DNA of 64,000 nt from CAVPTL01 sp963708725. GTDB lineage: Bacteria > Actinomycetota > Thermoleophilia > Gaiellales > JAICJC01. Each line of letters begins with the position of its first letter. Within the stretch, counting starts at the first letter, position 1. The DNA lies in contig CAVPTL010000008.1 of the NCBI GenBank assembly GCA_963708725.1, positions 558,001-622,000 of the forward strand, read 5' to 3'. The position numbers were made by a program, and so were the translations under genes. Under the pieces are notes generated by a model. That model had not been told where the DNA came from. It did not search any database and saw only the letters and a program-made list of their open reading frames with translations. This document shows, piece by piece, positions 7,447-16,002 of this stretch.

Positions 7447-8460
7447 TCACGAAGGCTGATCTTCGGGCGGCGTGACCTCGTCGGTGGGCGTCCTGCGGGG
7501 CGGAGGCGCGGCCGGTTTAGGTGCTTTGGGAGGGGAATTTTCGGCGGCTCCGGTCGCGAAGGCCGCGCCCATGCTGGCGACGGCGGCCATCGCATCCGAC
7601 GCGCCGGAGGGCACCACGATCAGCTTGTTGGCATCGCCGGCGGCGACCGCGGGCAAGGCCTCGAGGTACTTGTAGCCGAGCACGTTGGCCGGGTCGGCGC
7701 CCGAGGTTTTGATCATCTCGAAGATCTGCCGCAGCGCTTCGGCTTCGCCCTGTGCGCGCAGCGCGCGCGCCTGGCGGTCGCCCTCGGCTCGCAGCACGTT
7801 GGCCTGCTGCTCGCCCTGGGCGTTGAGGATCGCGGCCTGCTGCAACCCCTCCGCGCGGAGGATCGCCGACTGCTTCTCGCCCTCGGCCTGGAGCACGGTG
7901 GCGCGCTTGGCCCGGTCGGCACGCATCTGCTGCTCCATCGCCTCTTGGATCGACCGCGGCGGGTCGATCGACTTGAGTTCGACGCGAGTCACCCGCACGC
8001 CCCACTTCTCGGTCGCCTCGTCGAGCACGACCCGCAGCTGGGTGTTGATCTGGTCGCGACTGGTCAGGGTGCCCTCGAGCGTCATCGCCCCGACCACGTT
8101 TCGCAGGGTCGTGATCGTCAGTTGCTCCATCGCCAGCAGCATGTTTGCGACGCCGTACACGGCCGCGGTGGGATCGGTCACCTGGTAGTAGACGATCGTG
8201 TCGACCCCGATGGTCACGTTGTCCTGGGTGATCACGGGCGTCGGTGGGAACGGCTGCACCGTCTCCTTCATGTCGACCACCATTCGCTGGCGGTCGAGGA
8301 ACGGCACCAGGATGTGCACTCCCGGCTGAAGCGTGCGCTGATAGCGGCCCAGCCGCTCGACGATGCCGACGTAGCTCTGGCGGACGACCTTCACCGACGA
8401 GGCGATACCGACCAGGACGACCAGAGCCACCAGTGCCGCGAGGATGGTGAGAATAATCAT
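7447..8460 (-). CDS. SPFH/band 7 membrane protein (paraslipin/QmcA type)
   Basis: 337 residues: an N-terminal membrane helix (about 2-22), an SPFH/band 7 domain (VRQSYVGIVERLGRYQRTLQPGVH onward), then a long Ala/Glu/Gln-rich coiled coil with repeated LRAEG and LQAEG units (about 185-250), and a Pro-rich C-terminus. SPFH proteins oligomerise in membrane microdomains. The start overlaps the end of the upstream NfeD gene (ATGA), the usual SPFH-NfeD pairing. Confidence 0.9.
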   Translation of the reverse strand: MIILTILAALVALVVLVGIASSVKVVRQSYVGIVERLGRYQRTLQPGVHILVPFLDRQRMVVDMKETVQPFPPTPVITQDNVTIGVDTIVYYQVTDPTAAVYGVANMLLAMEQLTITTLRNVVGAMTLEGTLTSRDQINTQLRVVLDEATEKWGVRVTRVELKSIDPPRSIQEAMEQQMRADRAKRATVLQAEGEKQSAILRAEGLQQAAILNAQGEQQANVLRAEGDRQARALRAQGEAEALRQIFEMIKTSGADPANVLGYKYLEALPAVAAGDANKLIVVPSGASDAMAAVASMGAAFATGAAENSPPKAPKPAAPPPRRTPTDEVTPPEDQPS

Positions 8461-8924
8461 GGGAGTGCTCCTTCGATTTGATCGTCCGAACCGTGCACCG
8501 GCAGCACCAGCGCCGTGACGCCCTTGATCTCGACCACTTCGATCCGGGTTCCGACAGCGAGCTGCTCGCCGTCGAAGAAGCTGCGCGCGCTCCAGATGTC
8601 ACCGTCGACCCGCACCTGTCCGGGCTCCAGCTCGGCGATCGCCTTGGTGACGACGCCCTTGCGCCCGCGCATCGCCTCCACCCCGGTGCGGAGCTGTGGC
8701 CCCGAGGTCGCCGCGCGCTGGAGCGCTGGGCGGGTCAGCCATAGGCCGGCGACGGCCGCAATCGCGAATGCCGCGATCTGGAGCACCAGTGGGCCTCCAA
8801 CCAGACCGACGATGGCCGCGACGATTGCAGCAATACCGAAGTACACGGCCACGAATGCGGTGGTCGTGGCCTCAACGATCAGCAGCGCCACAGCGATGAT
8901 GACCCAGATCACCCAGGTGTCCAT
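8457..8924 (-). CDS. NfeD-family membrane protein
   Basis: 155 residues with closely spaced N-terminal hydrophobic segments (about 5-27 and 30-60) and a C-terminal OB-fold-like NfeD domain (about 85-150, with GRKGVVTKAIAELEPGQVRVDGDIWSA features). It is the short NfeD type without a protease domain and is co-transcribed with the SPFH gene. The partner role in membrane organisation or quality control is inferred from the conserved gene pair. Confidence 0.85.
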   Translation of the reverse strand: MDTWVIWVIIAVALLIVEATTTAFVAVYFGIAAIVAAIVGLVGGPLVLQIAAFAIAAVAGLWLTRPALQRAATSGPQLRTGVEAMRGRKGVVTKAIAELEPGQVRVDGDIWSARSFFDGEQLAVGTRIEVVEIKGVTALVLPVHGSDDQIEGALP

Positions 8925-8933
8925 CTGGTATCC

Positions 8934-8939
8934 AGCTTA
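8934..8939 (-). promoter_or_regulatory. -10 hexamer (TAAGCT) of the nfeD-SPFH operon
   Basis: TAAGCT on the minus strand, 9 nt before the ATG at 8924. It fits the short-leader pattern seen elsewhere in the window. Confidence 0.35.
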
Positions 8940-9012
8940 GATCCCTTTTCGGTCGAGCGCATCCCCGCGAGCCACGTTTGTGGCGAAGGCACCAGCAATT
9001 TGAGCCAAGCGC

Positions 9013-9018
9013 TACAGT
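9013..9018 (+). promoter_or_regulatory. -10 hexamer (TACAGT) of rnd
   Basis: TACAGT, 8 nt before the ATG at 9027. It supports the ATG rather than the upstream in-frame TTG at 9000 as the start. Confidence 0.4.
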
Positions 9019-9026
9019 CACTTTCG

Positions 9027-10208
9027 ATGTCGCGCTCATCGATCGAGCAGATCACCGATCCCCAGGCGGTCGCATCATTGGTTGGAGTTGCCCGGGCGGA
9101 GGGGCGCTGCGCGGTCGACACCGAGTTCGTGTGGGAGCGAACCTACGCGCCGGCGCTGTGTCTGATCCAGATTGCGACCGCCGATCGGCTTGCGGTGATC
9201 GACCCGCTGTCGGGAGCGCCGCTGGAACCGATCGCCGAGCTCATGGGCGACGCGGCGGTGACCAAGGTGATGCATGCCGCGTCTGGGGATCTCGCGGCCT
9301 TCGTGCTGCACTTTGACCTGCGACCGCGCTCGATCTATGACACCCAACTCGCCGGTGGGTTCGCGGGGTTCGGGGGATCGCTCTCGCTCGAGCGGCTGTT
9401 GGACGCCTCTGTCGGGGCGAAGCTGAAGCACGACGAGGGGTTCACCGACTGGCAGAAGCGACCGTTGACCGAGACTCAGGTCGAGTACGCGGCCGACGAC
9501 GTTCGCTACCTGCTCTCGGCTGCCGACCGGCTCGACGCGCGGTTGGCGGATCTGGGGCGATCGGCCTGGCTCGCCGAAGAGCTCGATCATCGGTTCGGAC
9601 CGGGCGTTCCGCTGGTGCAGGATCCCGACACCGCCTGGCGGCGGGTGGCCGGGCGCGGCAAGCTCCGGGGGGCGCAGCTGGGCGTGCTGGTGTCGGTGGC
9701 GGCGTGGCGTGAGCGCGAGGCTCGCGAGCGGAACATGCCGGCGGCCTGGCTCGTCAAGGATGCGACGCTGGTCGAGCTGGCCCGGCGTAGGCCCAAGACT
9801 GCGGCCCAGGCCGAAGGCGTGCGCGGCTTGACGTTGCGCCGCGGAGTCCGTCTCGATGGCCTCCTGGCGGCGATCGATCAGGCGGGCGACCCGCCACCGT
9901 CCACGGAGACCGAGCTCACAGGTGACCTGCGGCGGCGGGTGCGGTCGGTGCTGCCGCTGGCCAGCTCCGTGCTCCAGGCCCGCTGTGCGGAGGCGGGGAT
10001 CGCCTCAGAGCTCGTTGCCACGCGGGCGGATGTCGAGGCGTTGATCGTGCACGAGGCGCTCGGCGATGCCGACACCCAGCCGCTCATGCACGGCTGGCGC
10101 CGCGAGCTCGCGGGTGATCGCCTGATCGCGCTTTTGCGCGGCGAGGTGTCACTTCGGGTGCTGCCGAGCGCTCCGCACATCGCGGAGACGCCCGTGACTG
10201 CCCAGTGA
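9027..10208 (+). CDS. rnd: ribonuclease D
   Basis: 3'-5' exoribonuclease of the DEDD family acting on tRNA precursors and other stable RNAs. 393 residues from ATG 9027. The exonuclease motifs are visible: DTEFVWERTY (Exo I), the HAASGDLAAF region (Exo II) and YAADDVRYLL (Exo III, DEDDy type). An HRDC-type helical domain follows (about 205-285), then a second helical C-terminal region. It stands alone, facing a convergent small gene three bases away. Confidence 0.92.
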   Translation: MSRSSIEQITDPQAVASLVGVARAEGRCAVDTEFVWERTYAPALCLIQIATADRLAVIDPLSGAPLEPIAELMGDAAVTKVMHAASGDLAAFVLHFDLRPRSIYDTQLAGGFAGFGGSLSLERLLDASVGAKLKHDEGFTDWQKRPLTETQVEYAADDVRYLLSAADRLDARLADLGRSAWLAEELDHRFGPGVPLVQDPDTAWRRVAGRGKLRGAQLGVLVSVAAWREREARERNMPAAWLVKDATLVELARRRPKTAAQAEGVRGLTLRRGVRLDGLLAAIDQAGDPPPSTETELTGDLRRRVRSVLPLASSVLQARCAEAGIASELVATRADVEALIVHEALGDADTQPLMHGWRRELAGDRLIALLRGEVSLRVLPSAPHIAETPVTAQ

Positions 10209-10211
10209 CGC

Positions 10212-10433
10212 CTACGCGGTGAGCGCCAGGGCGTGCTCGGCGCGTCGCAGCCGGTCGCCGTCGACGACCCGCACGCCAATCGGATACTCGCCCTCGTCTG
10301 TGTGAGCGGCTCGATAGAGCGCCGCGGCAGTGTGCCGCGCCTTGGCGGGCTCGCTGTCACAGCCGAAAGTAACCCATCGGCCACGCTGGAATGTGCTGAA
10401 TCGCAGTTGGACGTACCACATGGAATTCGACAT
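10212..10433 (-). CDS. small conserved-looking protein, unknown function
   Basis: 73 residues from ATG 10433, chosen because a GGGGAGG Shine-Dalgarno lies upstream. The fold looks like a short beta-rich start (MWYVQLRFSTFQRGRWVTFGC) followed by a helix (EPAKARHTAAALYRAAH) and a final strand and helix. No family was recognised. It is convergent with rnd. The GH99-like gene ends about 100 bases upstream on the same strand. Confidence 0.6.
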   Translation of the reverse strand: MSNSMWYVQLRFSTFQRGRWVTFGCDSEPAKARHTAAALYRAAHTDEGEYPIGVRVVDGDRLRRAEHALALTA

Positions 10434-10537
10434 TGTGCGAACCCTCCCCACCATAAGGCGGTCGCATCGCGAGCGCTGTCCGTTCGAAGTTTGACGCTTG
10501 AACGCCGTTTCCTTCTTGAAAACGGTGTGAGTAGCGG

Positions 10538-12415
10538 TTAGGAGCGCGAGATGGTGACGGCGCTTACCCAAGTCGCCCGATCACCCGGCGTCAGCAGACG
10601 CAGATCCGCGCCCGAGTTCTCGCGATTTCCGAAGTAGGCGTCCGGAATCTTCCACGTCAATGTTTTCCACTTCTTGCCGCCCGTCAACGTGAACGAGTTG
10701 GCTGCGCGGGTGAAGGCGTTCTTGACTCCGTCGTACACCAGCGAGACAGGGCCGCCGCCGGTATCCAGAAGCGTTACCGCGACCGTCATCTTGCGCCCCT
10801 TGGGAACCGCGTAGGCGAACTGGTTTTGGACGCTGAAGTACATGTATCGCCGAGGATTTCCCGCCGAGACCGCAGCGCGAGCCGCGCGTCCCATCGCAAA
10901 TCCCGAGGTGGTCATCCCGTCCGAGCTGTCGAGCTGCGACAAGCCGTTGTCGGTGTTGGTGGCGCCCAGCGTCTCGGTGATTGACGATTGGCTCGCGTAC
11001 GCGCCGGGAAGCGGCGAGGCCGCGAATCGCTGCACCCAGGCGTTGGTGCGGTACAGGTATCCGTACGCACCCACGGATCCGTAGTCCTGATACCTGGCGC
11101 CCGCGCTCGGATCGCACACGATGTCGCTCCCGGTGGCCGTTTGGCCGTAGCCGGCCGGCTCGATCTGGGTGCCTTCGTGCCACTCGTTGAAGCTCGTGAT
11201 CGCGATGTCTTCGAGCGGCGGACCGTTCCAGATTGCGCTCCACTGGCCATCGTAGGTGGCACCGTCCTGGCGCGGTGCTGCGATGCTGGTCGACGCCTGT
11301 GCGCAGTCGTTGGCAAAGCCCGGCGTCACGCTCGGGATCGCCCAGCCGTTGGGGGGCATGGCGAGTTCCCACTGGCGCGCAGTTTGGTAGGGGTTGTTGG
11401 TGGCCGTGGGGAGCTCGGCATACAGGTAGCCACCATCCATGTGCGCGGCCTGGAGTTCGGCCACGGTGTATTGGCCGGTGCCGAGCACGATCCCACCTGC
11501 GGCGGAGGCGTGCACGGCGTCGATCGCGGGCTTCCAATACCCGGGTGAGACGTCGGTGGTGCAGCCCGAGCAGTACTTCGGCCACATACTCTGGTTGGGG
11601 TTGTAGAGCAGGAACAACCCCTGGCCCTGCGCCCGGGCGGCCGTGTTCAGGCCCGGTCGCGTCGTGCGATAGAACCCCGCGGTATCCCCGTAGCTCGAGT
11701 TCAGGTAGGCGATGTCGGAGGCGAGCGTCGCCGCGGATCGCCCGGCGTAGGGCTCGAGCTGGAAGGCCACATGCAGTCCTGCGGCCGCGGCCCGATCGAG
11801 GATCAGGGGAGTGAGCTGATCCTCAGGGCTGCCCGGACCGTCCCAGCTCTCGATCAGGACGTTGGCGCCGCTCTGGCGGATCTCGGCGAACTGGCGGTCG
11901 AGCGTCGCGGGATCAGACACTGAGTAGGGTCCGCCAAGCGGCCAGAAGTCCGACGCGATGTTCGCTGCGGATGGGTCATACGTCGGCAGGATCTGCCATC
12001 CCGCCCACGAGCCATCGAGATCGGGCGTGCCGTACCAGGGGTAGTAGAACATGAAGACGTCGTGCCCGCCGAGGGTCACCGGCGCCGGGCAGCCGGTGGT
12101 GGTTGCCTCGGCGGTGGCAGGGTCGCCGATCGCGCCGGCATTGGCGTCCTGAGGAGTGACCGTGTAGGTGCGCGTCGTCGCGCACGGCACGGTCATGTCG
12201 GTGTACTGGGGGGCGGTGGTCACCGCCGAACCGCCGTCCCAGGCGACCAGGTAGCTGGCGACGCCGGGGCTGGCCGCCCACGAGAGCGAGACGCTCACCT
12301 GGGTTACGGTGGTGACGGTGGCTTCGGCTGCTCGGGCCTCAGCGGCGGTGCCGAGCCAGGCGGCGGCCAGCGTGACCGCGATGGCGCCTGCGGCGATGTG
12401 CCGATGGATGGAAAT
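10538..12415 (-). CDS. secreted GH99-like glycoside hydrolase with N-terminal FN3-like domain
   Basis: Likely exported alpha-mannan/glycan endo-hydrolase of the GH99 type (endo-alpha-1,2-mannosidase fold), judged from FYYPWYGTPDLDGSW, the LIESWDGPGSPEDQL region and ITSFNEWHEGTQIEP, which holds the family's acidic catalytic residues. Before it lies an FN3-like domain (SVSLSWAASPGVASYLVAW, then Thr/Ala-rich strands). No ATG/GTG/TTG precedes the GTG at 12298. However, the open frame continues 39 codons to an ATT at 12415 with GGAGGGG upstream, and this encodes a textbook signal peptide (SIHRHIAAGAIAVTLAAAWLG, cleavage after ARA). I therefore prefer a 625-residue protein with an ATT start. The C-terminal ~140 residues (after YLYRTNAWVQRF) look like a separate beta domain. 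Confidence 0.75.
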   Translation of the reverse strand: MSIHRHIAAGAIAVTLAAAWLGTAAEARAAEATVTTVTQVSVSLSWAASPGVASYLVAWDGGSAVTTAPQYTDMTVPCATTRTYTVTPQDANAGAIGDPATAEATTTGCPAPVTLGGHDVFMFYYPWYGTPDLDGSWAGWQILPTYDPSAANIASDFWPLGGPYSVSDPATLDRQFAEIRQSGANVLIESWDGPGSPEDQLTPLILDRAAAAGLHVAFQLEPYAGRSAATLASDIAYLNSSYGDTAGFYRTTRPGLNTAARAQGQGLFLLYNPNQSMWPKYCSGCTTDVSPGYWKPAIDAVHASAAGGIVLGTGQYTVAELQAAHMDGGYLYAELPTATNNPYQTARQWELAMPPNGWAIPSVTPGFANDCAQASTSIAAPRQDGATYDGQWSAIWNGPPLEDIAITSFNEWHEGTQIEPAGYGQTATGSDIVCDPSAGARYQDYGSVGAYGYLYRTNAWVQRFAASPLPGAYASQSSITETLGATNTDNGLSQLDSSDGMTTSGFAMGRAARAAVSAGNPRRYMYFSVQNQFAYAVPKGRKMTVAVTLLDTGGGPVSLVYDGVKNAFTRAANSFTLTGGKKWKTLTWKIPDAYFGNRENSGADLRLLTPGDRATWVSAVTISRS

Positions 12416-12539
12416 GACCTCGGACCCCTCCGGGAGCGCGGCGGCTCGGAGCGATATCGCCGCACCTCCCCGTGATCGCCCATAGCGGCGACATCCGCAT
12501 CGCCCGGTTGGGGGAGGTCGCAGTTAGGATGGGGCGCAG

Positions 12540-12612
12540 GCCCTCGTAGCTCAGGGGATAGAGCGCGGCTCTCCTAAGGCCGGCGTCGCAGGTTCGAATC
12601 CTGCCGAGGGCA
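12540..12612 (+). tRNA. tRNA-Arg (anticodon CCT)
   Basis: A complete cloverleaf. Acceptor stem 12540-12546 pairs with 12605-12611 (GCCCTCG with CGAGGGC) with discriminator A at 12612. The D arm is GCTC/GAGC. The anticodon loop CTCCTAA has anticodon CCT (reads AGG), closed by a T-G pair. The T arm is GCAGG-TTCGAAT-CCTGC. CCA is not encoded. The gene is single, not in a cluster. Confidence 0.95.
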
Positions 12613-12707
12613 TGTGTGACTTGTGACCGCCGTTGCGTTTCCTGGAGGTGGATGCAAGCGGGGTGGTACCATCGGCCGTCACCGACTGTTTACCTGGAGG
12701 CATATAC

Positions 12708-13622
12708 GTGCGCCGTTTTTCCGTTCTGTTCGCCGTTCCCCTGGTCGCGACGCTCGTGCTCGCGGCCGGCTGTGGTTCAAGCTCCTCAGACTCTTCTTCG
12801 TCGAGCTCCTCGGCGTCGACCTCGACCGCTGCCGCGGGCTCCGATCCCGCCATCGCGGCGATGATGCCCTCGAACCTCCAGTCCGGGGGCTCGATCACGG
12901 TGGGCACAGACGCAAGCTATGCCCCGAATGAGTTCTTCGACACCGACAACACGACGATCATCGGCATGGACATCGACCTCGGCCACGCTATCGGCAAGCT
13001 CGAGGGCGTTCAGTGGAACTTCGTGAATGCCGGCTTCGACTCGATCATCCCGGGCATCCAGTCGGGCAAGTACCAGGTCGGCATGTCCTCGTTCACCGAC
13101 AACAAGCTGCGCGAGAAGGTCGTCGACTTCGACACCTACTTTACCGCCGGCACGTCGTTCTACATCGGTGCGAACGAGCCCAAGATCAACGGCGGGCTGT
13201 CGGCGCTCTGCGGGCGCTCAGTCGGTGTTGAGAAGGGCACCACCCAGCTCGACGACACGACCGCCCAGAACAAAAAGTGCACCTCCGCCGGCAAGCCCGG
13301 GGTCAAGATCTCGGCCTTCCCCGACCAGAACGGCGCCAACGAGGCGCTCGCGGCTGGGCGTGTTCAGATCGTGATGGCCGACTCACCGGTGGCCGCGTAT
13401 GCCGTAAAGCAGTCCGACGGCAAGTTCGTGCTCAGCGGCACCCCCTACGGCGAAGCGCCGTACGGCATCGCGTTTCCGAAGGACAACCCTGATCTGACGA
13501 AGGCCAGCCTGGCTGCGCTGCAGAAGCTGATCGCGAACGGCACGTACCTCACGATCTTGAAGAAGTGGGGCGTTCAGGTTGGCGCGATCACGAATCCTGT
13601 CGAGAATGGTGCGATCAGCTAG
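12708..13622 (+). CDS. amino-acid ABC transporter substrate-binding lipoprotein
   Basis: 304 residues from GTG 12708, chosen because GGAGG lies 7 bases upstream and a lipoprotein signal follows at once (VRRFSVLFAVPLVATLVLAAGC with lipobox LAAGC). A Ser-rich linker precedes the family 3 solute-binding domain (GTDASYAPNEFFD, GMDIDLGHAIG, FDSIIPGIQSGKYQVGMSSFTD). It captures a polar amino acid outside the membrane. First gene of the binding protein-permease-ATPase set. Confidence 0.92.
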   Translation: MRRFSVLFAVPLVATLVLAAGCGSSSSDSSSSSSSASTSTAAAGSDPAIAAMMPSNLQSGGSITVGTDASYAPNEFFDTDNTTIIGMDIDLGHAIGKLEGVQWNFVNAGFDSIIPGIQSGKYQVGMSSFTDNKLREKVVDFDTYFTAGTSFYIGANEPKINGGLSALCGRSVGVEKGTTQLDDTTAQNKKCTSAGKPGVKISAFPDQNGANEALAAGRVQIVMADSPVAAYAVKQSDGKFVLSGTPYGEAPYGIAFPKDNPDLTKASLAALQKLIANGTYLTILKKWGVQVGAITNPVENGAIS

Positions 13623-13640
13623 ACAACGAGGCACCTGAGC

Positions 13641-14555
13641 ATGAGCACGCTGACGTCCGGAGGCCCGCCCCCGGACGGAACGCAGAGTGAGCCAATCGTC
13701 GCCATCCCCGCCCGCCATCCCGGCCGGTGGGTGGCGGCGGCGATTGTGCTTCTGCTCGCCGCACAGCTGGTCGATAGCGTCGTCACGAATCCCCGCTTCG
13801 AGTGGGGGATCGTGCGTCAGTACGTGTTCGATCCGACCGTGCTTCACGGCGTCCGGGTAACCATCGAGCTCACGATTCTCTCGATGGCTATCGGTATCGC
13901 CCTGGGGATCGTGCTGGCGGTCATGCGGCTTTCTCCCAATCCGATCGTGTCGTCGGCGGCATGGCTCTACATCTGGTTCTTCCGGGCAACGCCGCTGCTC
14001 GTCCAGCTCTTTTTCTGGGGATTCGTGGCGGCGCTCTACCCCGACATCTCCTACACGCTGCCGTTCGGTCCCCAGATCTTTTCGGAGCACGCGAATACGC
14101 TGATCCCGATCTTCGTGGCAGCTCTGCTCGGGTTGAGTCTCAACGAGGGCGCCTACATGGCCGAGATTGTTCGCGGCGGCATCCTCTCCGTGGACGACGG
14201 CCAGAATGAGGCCGCCCAGTCGATCGGGATGACCCAGCTCCAAACCATGCGCCGGGTGGTGCTCCCGCAGGCCATGCGTGTGATCATCCCGCCCACTGGC
14301 AACGAGGTGATCTCGATGCTCAAGAACACGTCGCTGGTGAGCGTGCTGGGCTACACCGAGCTGCTCTACTCGGTGCAGATCATCTATGCCCGTAACTACC
14401 AGACGATTCCGCTCCTGATCGTCGCGTGCATCTGGTACATGATCCTGACCTCGATCCTGTACGTCTTCCAGGGCTACATCGAGAGGCGCTTCTCGAGGGG
14501 CCAGACCCGAGACGTGGCTCGCCAGCGGTTCATGCGGTTCGGGCAGGGGCGATGA
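13641..14555 (+). CDS. amino-acid ABC transporter permease (HisM/GlnP type)
   Basis: 304 residues. A hydrophilic N-terminus and one helix precede the conserved permease core with LHGVRVTIELTILSMAIGIALG, FFRATPLLVQL and the EAA loop (EAAQSIGMTQLQTMRRVVLPQAMRVIIPP). No partner permease gene follows, so it probably acts as a homodimer. The stop overlaps the ATPase start (ATGA). Confidence 0.92.
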   Translation: MSTLTSGGPPPDGTQSEPIVAIPARHPGRWVAAAIVLLLAAQLVDSVVTNPRFEWGIVRQYVFDPTVLHGVRVTIELTILSMAIGIALGIVLAVMRLSPNPIVSSAAWLYIWFFRATPLLVQLFFWGFVAALYPDISYTLPFGPQIFSEHANTLIPIFVAALLGLSLNEGAYMAEIVRGGILSVDDGQNEAAQSIGMTQLQTMRRVVLPQAMRVIIPPTGNEVISMLKNTSLVSVLGYTELLYSVQIIYARNYQTIPLLIVACIWYMILTSILYVFQGYIERRFSRGQTRDVARQRFMRFGQGR

Positions 14556-15328
14556 GCAGCGACGGTTGGCATCCGATGGTCGAAGCGGTCGGCGTGCGCA
14601 AGTCGTTCGGTCGTACCGAGGTGCTGCGGGGCATCGATTTGGAGGTCAAGCGCGGCGAGGTGTTCTGCATCGTCGGGCCTTCGGGCTCGGGCAAGTCCAC
14701 GTTCCTGCGCTGCATCAATCACCTCGAGCGGGTCAATGCCGGCCGGCTTTCGGTCGACGGCGAGCTCGTGGGGTACCGCCGCAAGGGCGACAAGCTGTAC
14801 GAGTTGCGCGAGAAGGAGGTCGCCCACAAACGGGCCGAGATCGGGATGGTGTTCCAGCGCTTCAACCTGTTCCCGCACATGACGGCGCTCGGCAACATCG
14901 TGGAGGGGCCGCTGCGAGTCAAGCGCGAGCCCAAGACCGAGGTGCGCGAGCGGGCGCAGATGCTGCTCGACCGCGTCGGACTCGGTGATCGCGGCGACGC
15001 GTATCCGCGGGAGTTGTCGGGCGGCCAGCAGCAGCGAATCGCAATCGCCCGCGCGCTCGCGATGCGGCCGAAGCTGATGCTGTTCGACGAGCCCACCTCG
15101 GCGCTCGATCCCGAGCTGGTCGGCGAGGTGCTCGACGTCATGCGCGGACTCGTCGGCGAGGGGATGACCATGATCCTGGTGACCCACGAGATGGGTTTCG
15201 CGCGCGAGGTGGGAGACGCCATCGTCTTCATGGACGACGGCGTGATCGTCGAGAAGGGCCACCCTCGCGAGGTCCTGACCAACCCACAGCACGAGCGCAC
15301 CCGGGCCTTCCTGAGCAAGGTGCTATGA
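14552..15328 (+). CDS. amino-acid ABC transporter ATP-binding protein (GlnQ type)
   Basis: 258 residues. Walker A GPSGSGKST (with CIVGPSGSGKSTFLRCINHLE), the Q-loop in GMVFQRFNLFPHMT, signature LSGGQQQRIAIARAL, Walker B MLFDEPTSALDPE and the switch His in LVTHEMGF are all present. It powers the preceding permease. It is translationally coupled on both sides (ATGA before, ATGA after). Confidence 0.95.
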   Translation: MSSDGWHPMVEAVGVRKSFGRTEVLRGIDLEVKRGEVFCIVGPSGSGKSTFLRCINHLERVNAGRLSVDGELVGYRRKGDKLYELREKEVAHKRAEIGMVFQRFNLFPHMTALGNIVEGPLRVKREPKTEVRERAQMLLDRVGLGDRGDAYPRELSGGQQQRIAIARALAMRPKLMLFDEPTSALDPELVGEVLDVMRGLVGEGMTMILVTHEMGFAREVGDAIVFMDDGVIVEKGHPREVLTNPQHERTRAFLSKVL

Positions 15329-16002
15329 CCTTCTCGCTTGCCGCTGTTGATCGGTCCACCGGCATGTCCGGGATCGTTGTCAGCTCGTCCAGTCCATGCG
15401 TCGCGGCGCGGTGCGCGCACGCCCGAGCCGGCGTCGGGGCAGCGGCGTCGCAGAACGTGACAGACCCGCGGCTGGGGCCAAAACTGCTCGACCTCGTGGC
15501 AGCGGGCCACACGCCCGCCGACGCAATCGCGGTCGCCCTCGCCGACGAGCCACACGCAGCCTTTCGGCAGCTGACCGTGGTGTCTCTCGCCGGGCAGACC
15601 GCGGCGTTCTCGGGCGAGCAGACACTGGGCTTGTACGCCAGCAGTGAGGGCGACGGTGCCGTGGCTGCGGGGAACCTGCTGGCCGACGGTTCGGTGCCCG
15701 AGGCGATGGTCGCGGCGTTTGCCTCCACCGCCGGCCATCTCGGCGCGCGGCTGGTGGCGGCGCTCGCCGCCGGACTTGCGGCCGGTGGTGAGGAGGGGCC
15801 GGTTCGATCGGCGGGGATGTTGGTGGTCGACCGCGTCAGCTGGCCGGTCGCGGATCTGCGGGTGGACTGGGACGACTCACCGATCGAACGGTTGTCCGAT
15901 CTTTGGGATGTGTGGGAGCCTCAGCTCGCCGACTACGTCACGCGTGCGCTCGACCCCACGGTCGCACCCAGCTACGGCGTGCCCGGCGACCCGGCAGCCT
16001 AG
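15325..16002 (+). CDS. DUF1028-family protein
   Basis: 225 residues matching the DUF1028 pattern: TFSLAAVDRSTGMSGIVVSSSSP at the N-terminus, an HARAGVGAAASQNVTDPRLG segment and QTAAFSG. Family members are thought to adopt an Ntn-hydrolase-like fold; activity is not established. Coupled by ATGA to the transporter ATPase and directly followed by a peptidase gene, which suggests processing of the imported amino-acid compound or a small peptide. Confidence 0.8.
   Translation: MTFSLAAVDRSTGMSGIVVSSSSPCVAARCAHARAGVGAAASQNVTDPRLGPKLLDLVAAGHTPADAIAVALADEPHAAFRQLTVVSLAGQTAAFSGEQTLGLYASSEGDGAVAAGNLLADGSVPEAMVAAFASTAGHLGARLVAALAAGLAAGGEEGPVRSAGMLVVDRVSWPVADLRVDWDDSPIERLSDLWDVWEPQLADYVTRALDPTVAPSYGVPGDPAA

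Noticed and set aside
12633..12707. Upstream ATG extension of the ABC transporter binding protein
   Set aside because: It would place 25 residues before the lipoprotein signal; the GTG at 12708 has a good GGAGG site and gives a correct signal peptide.
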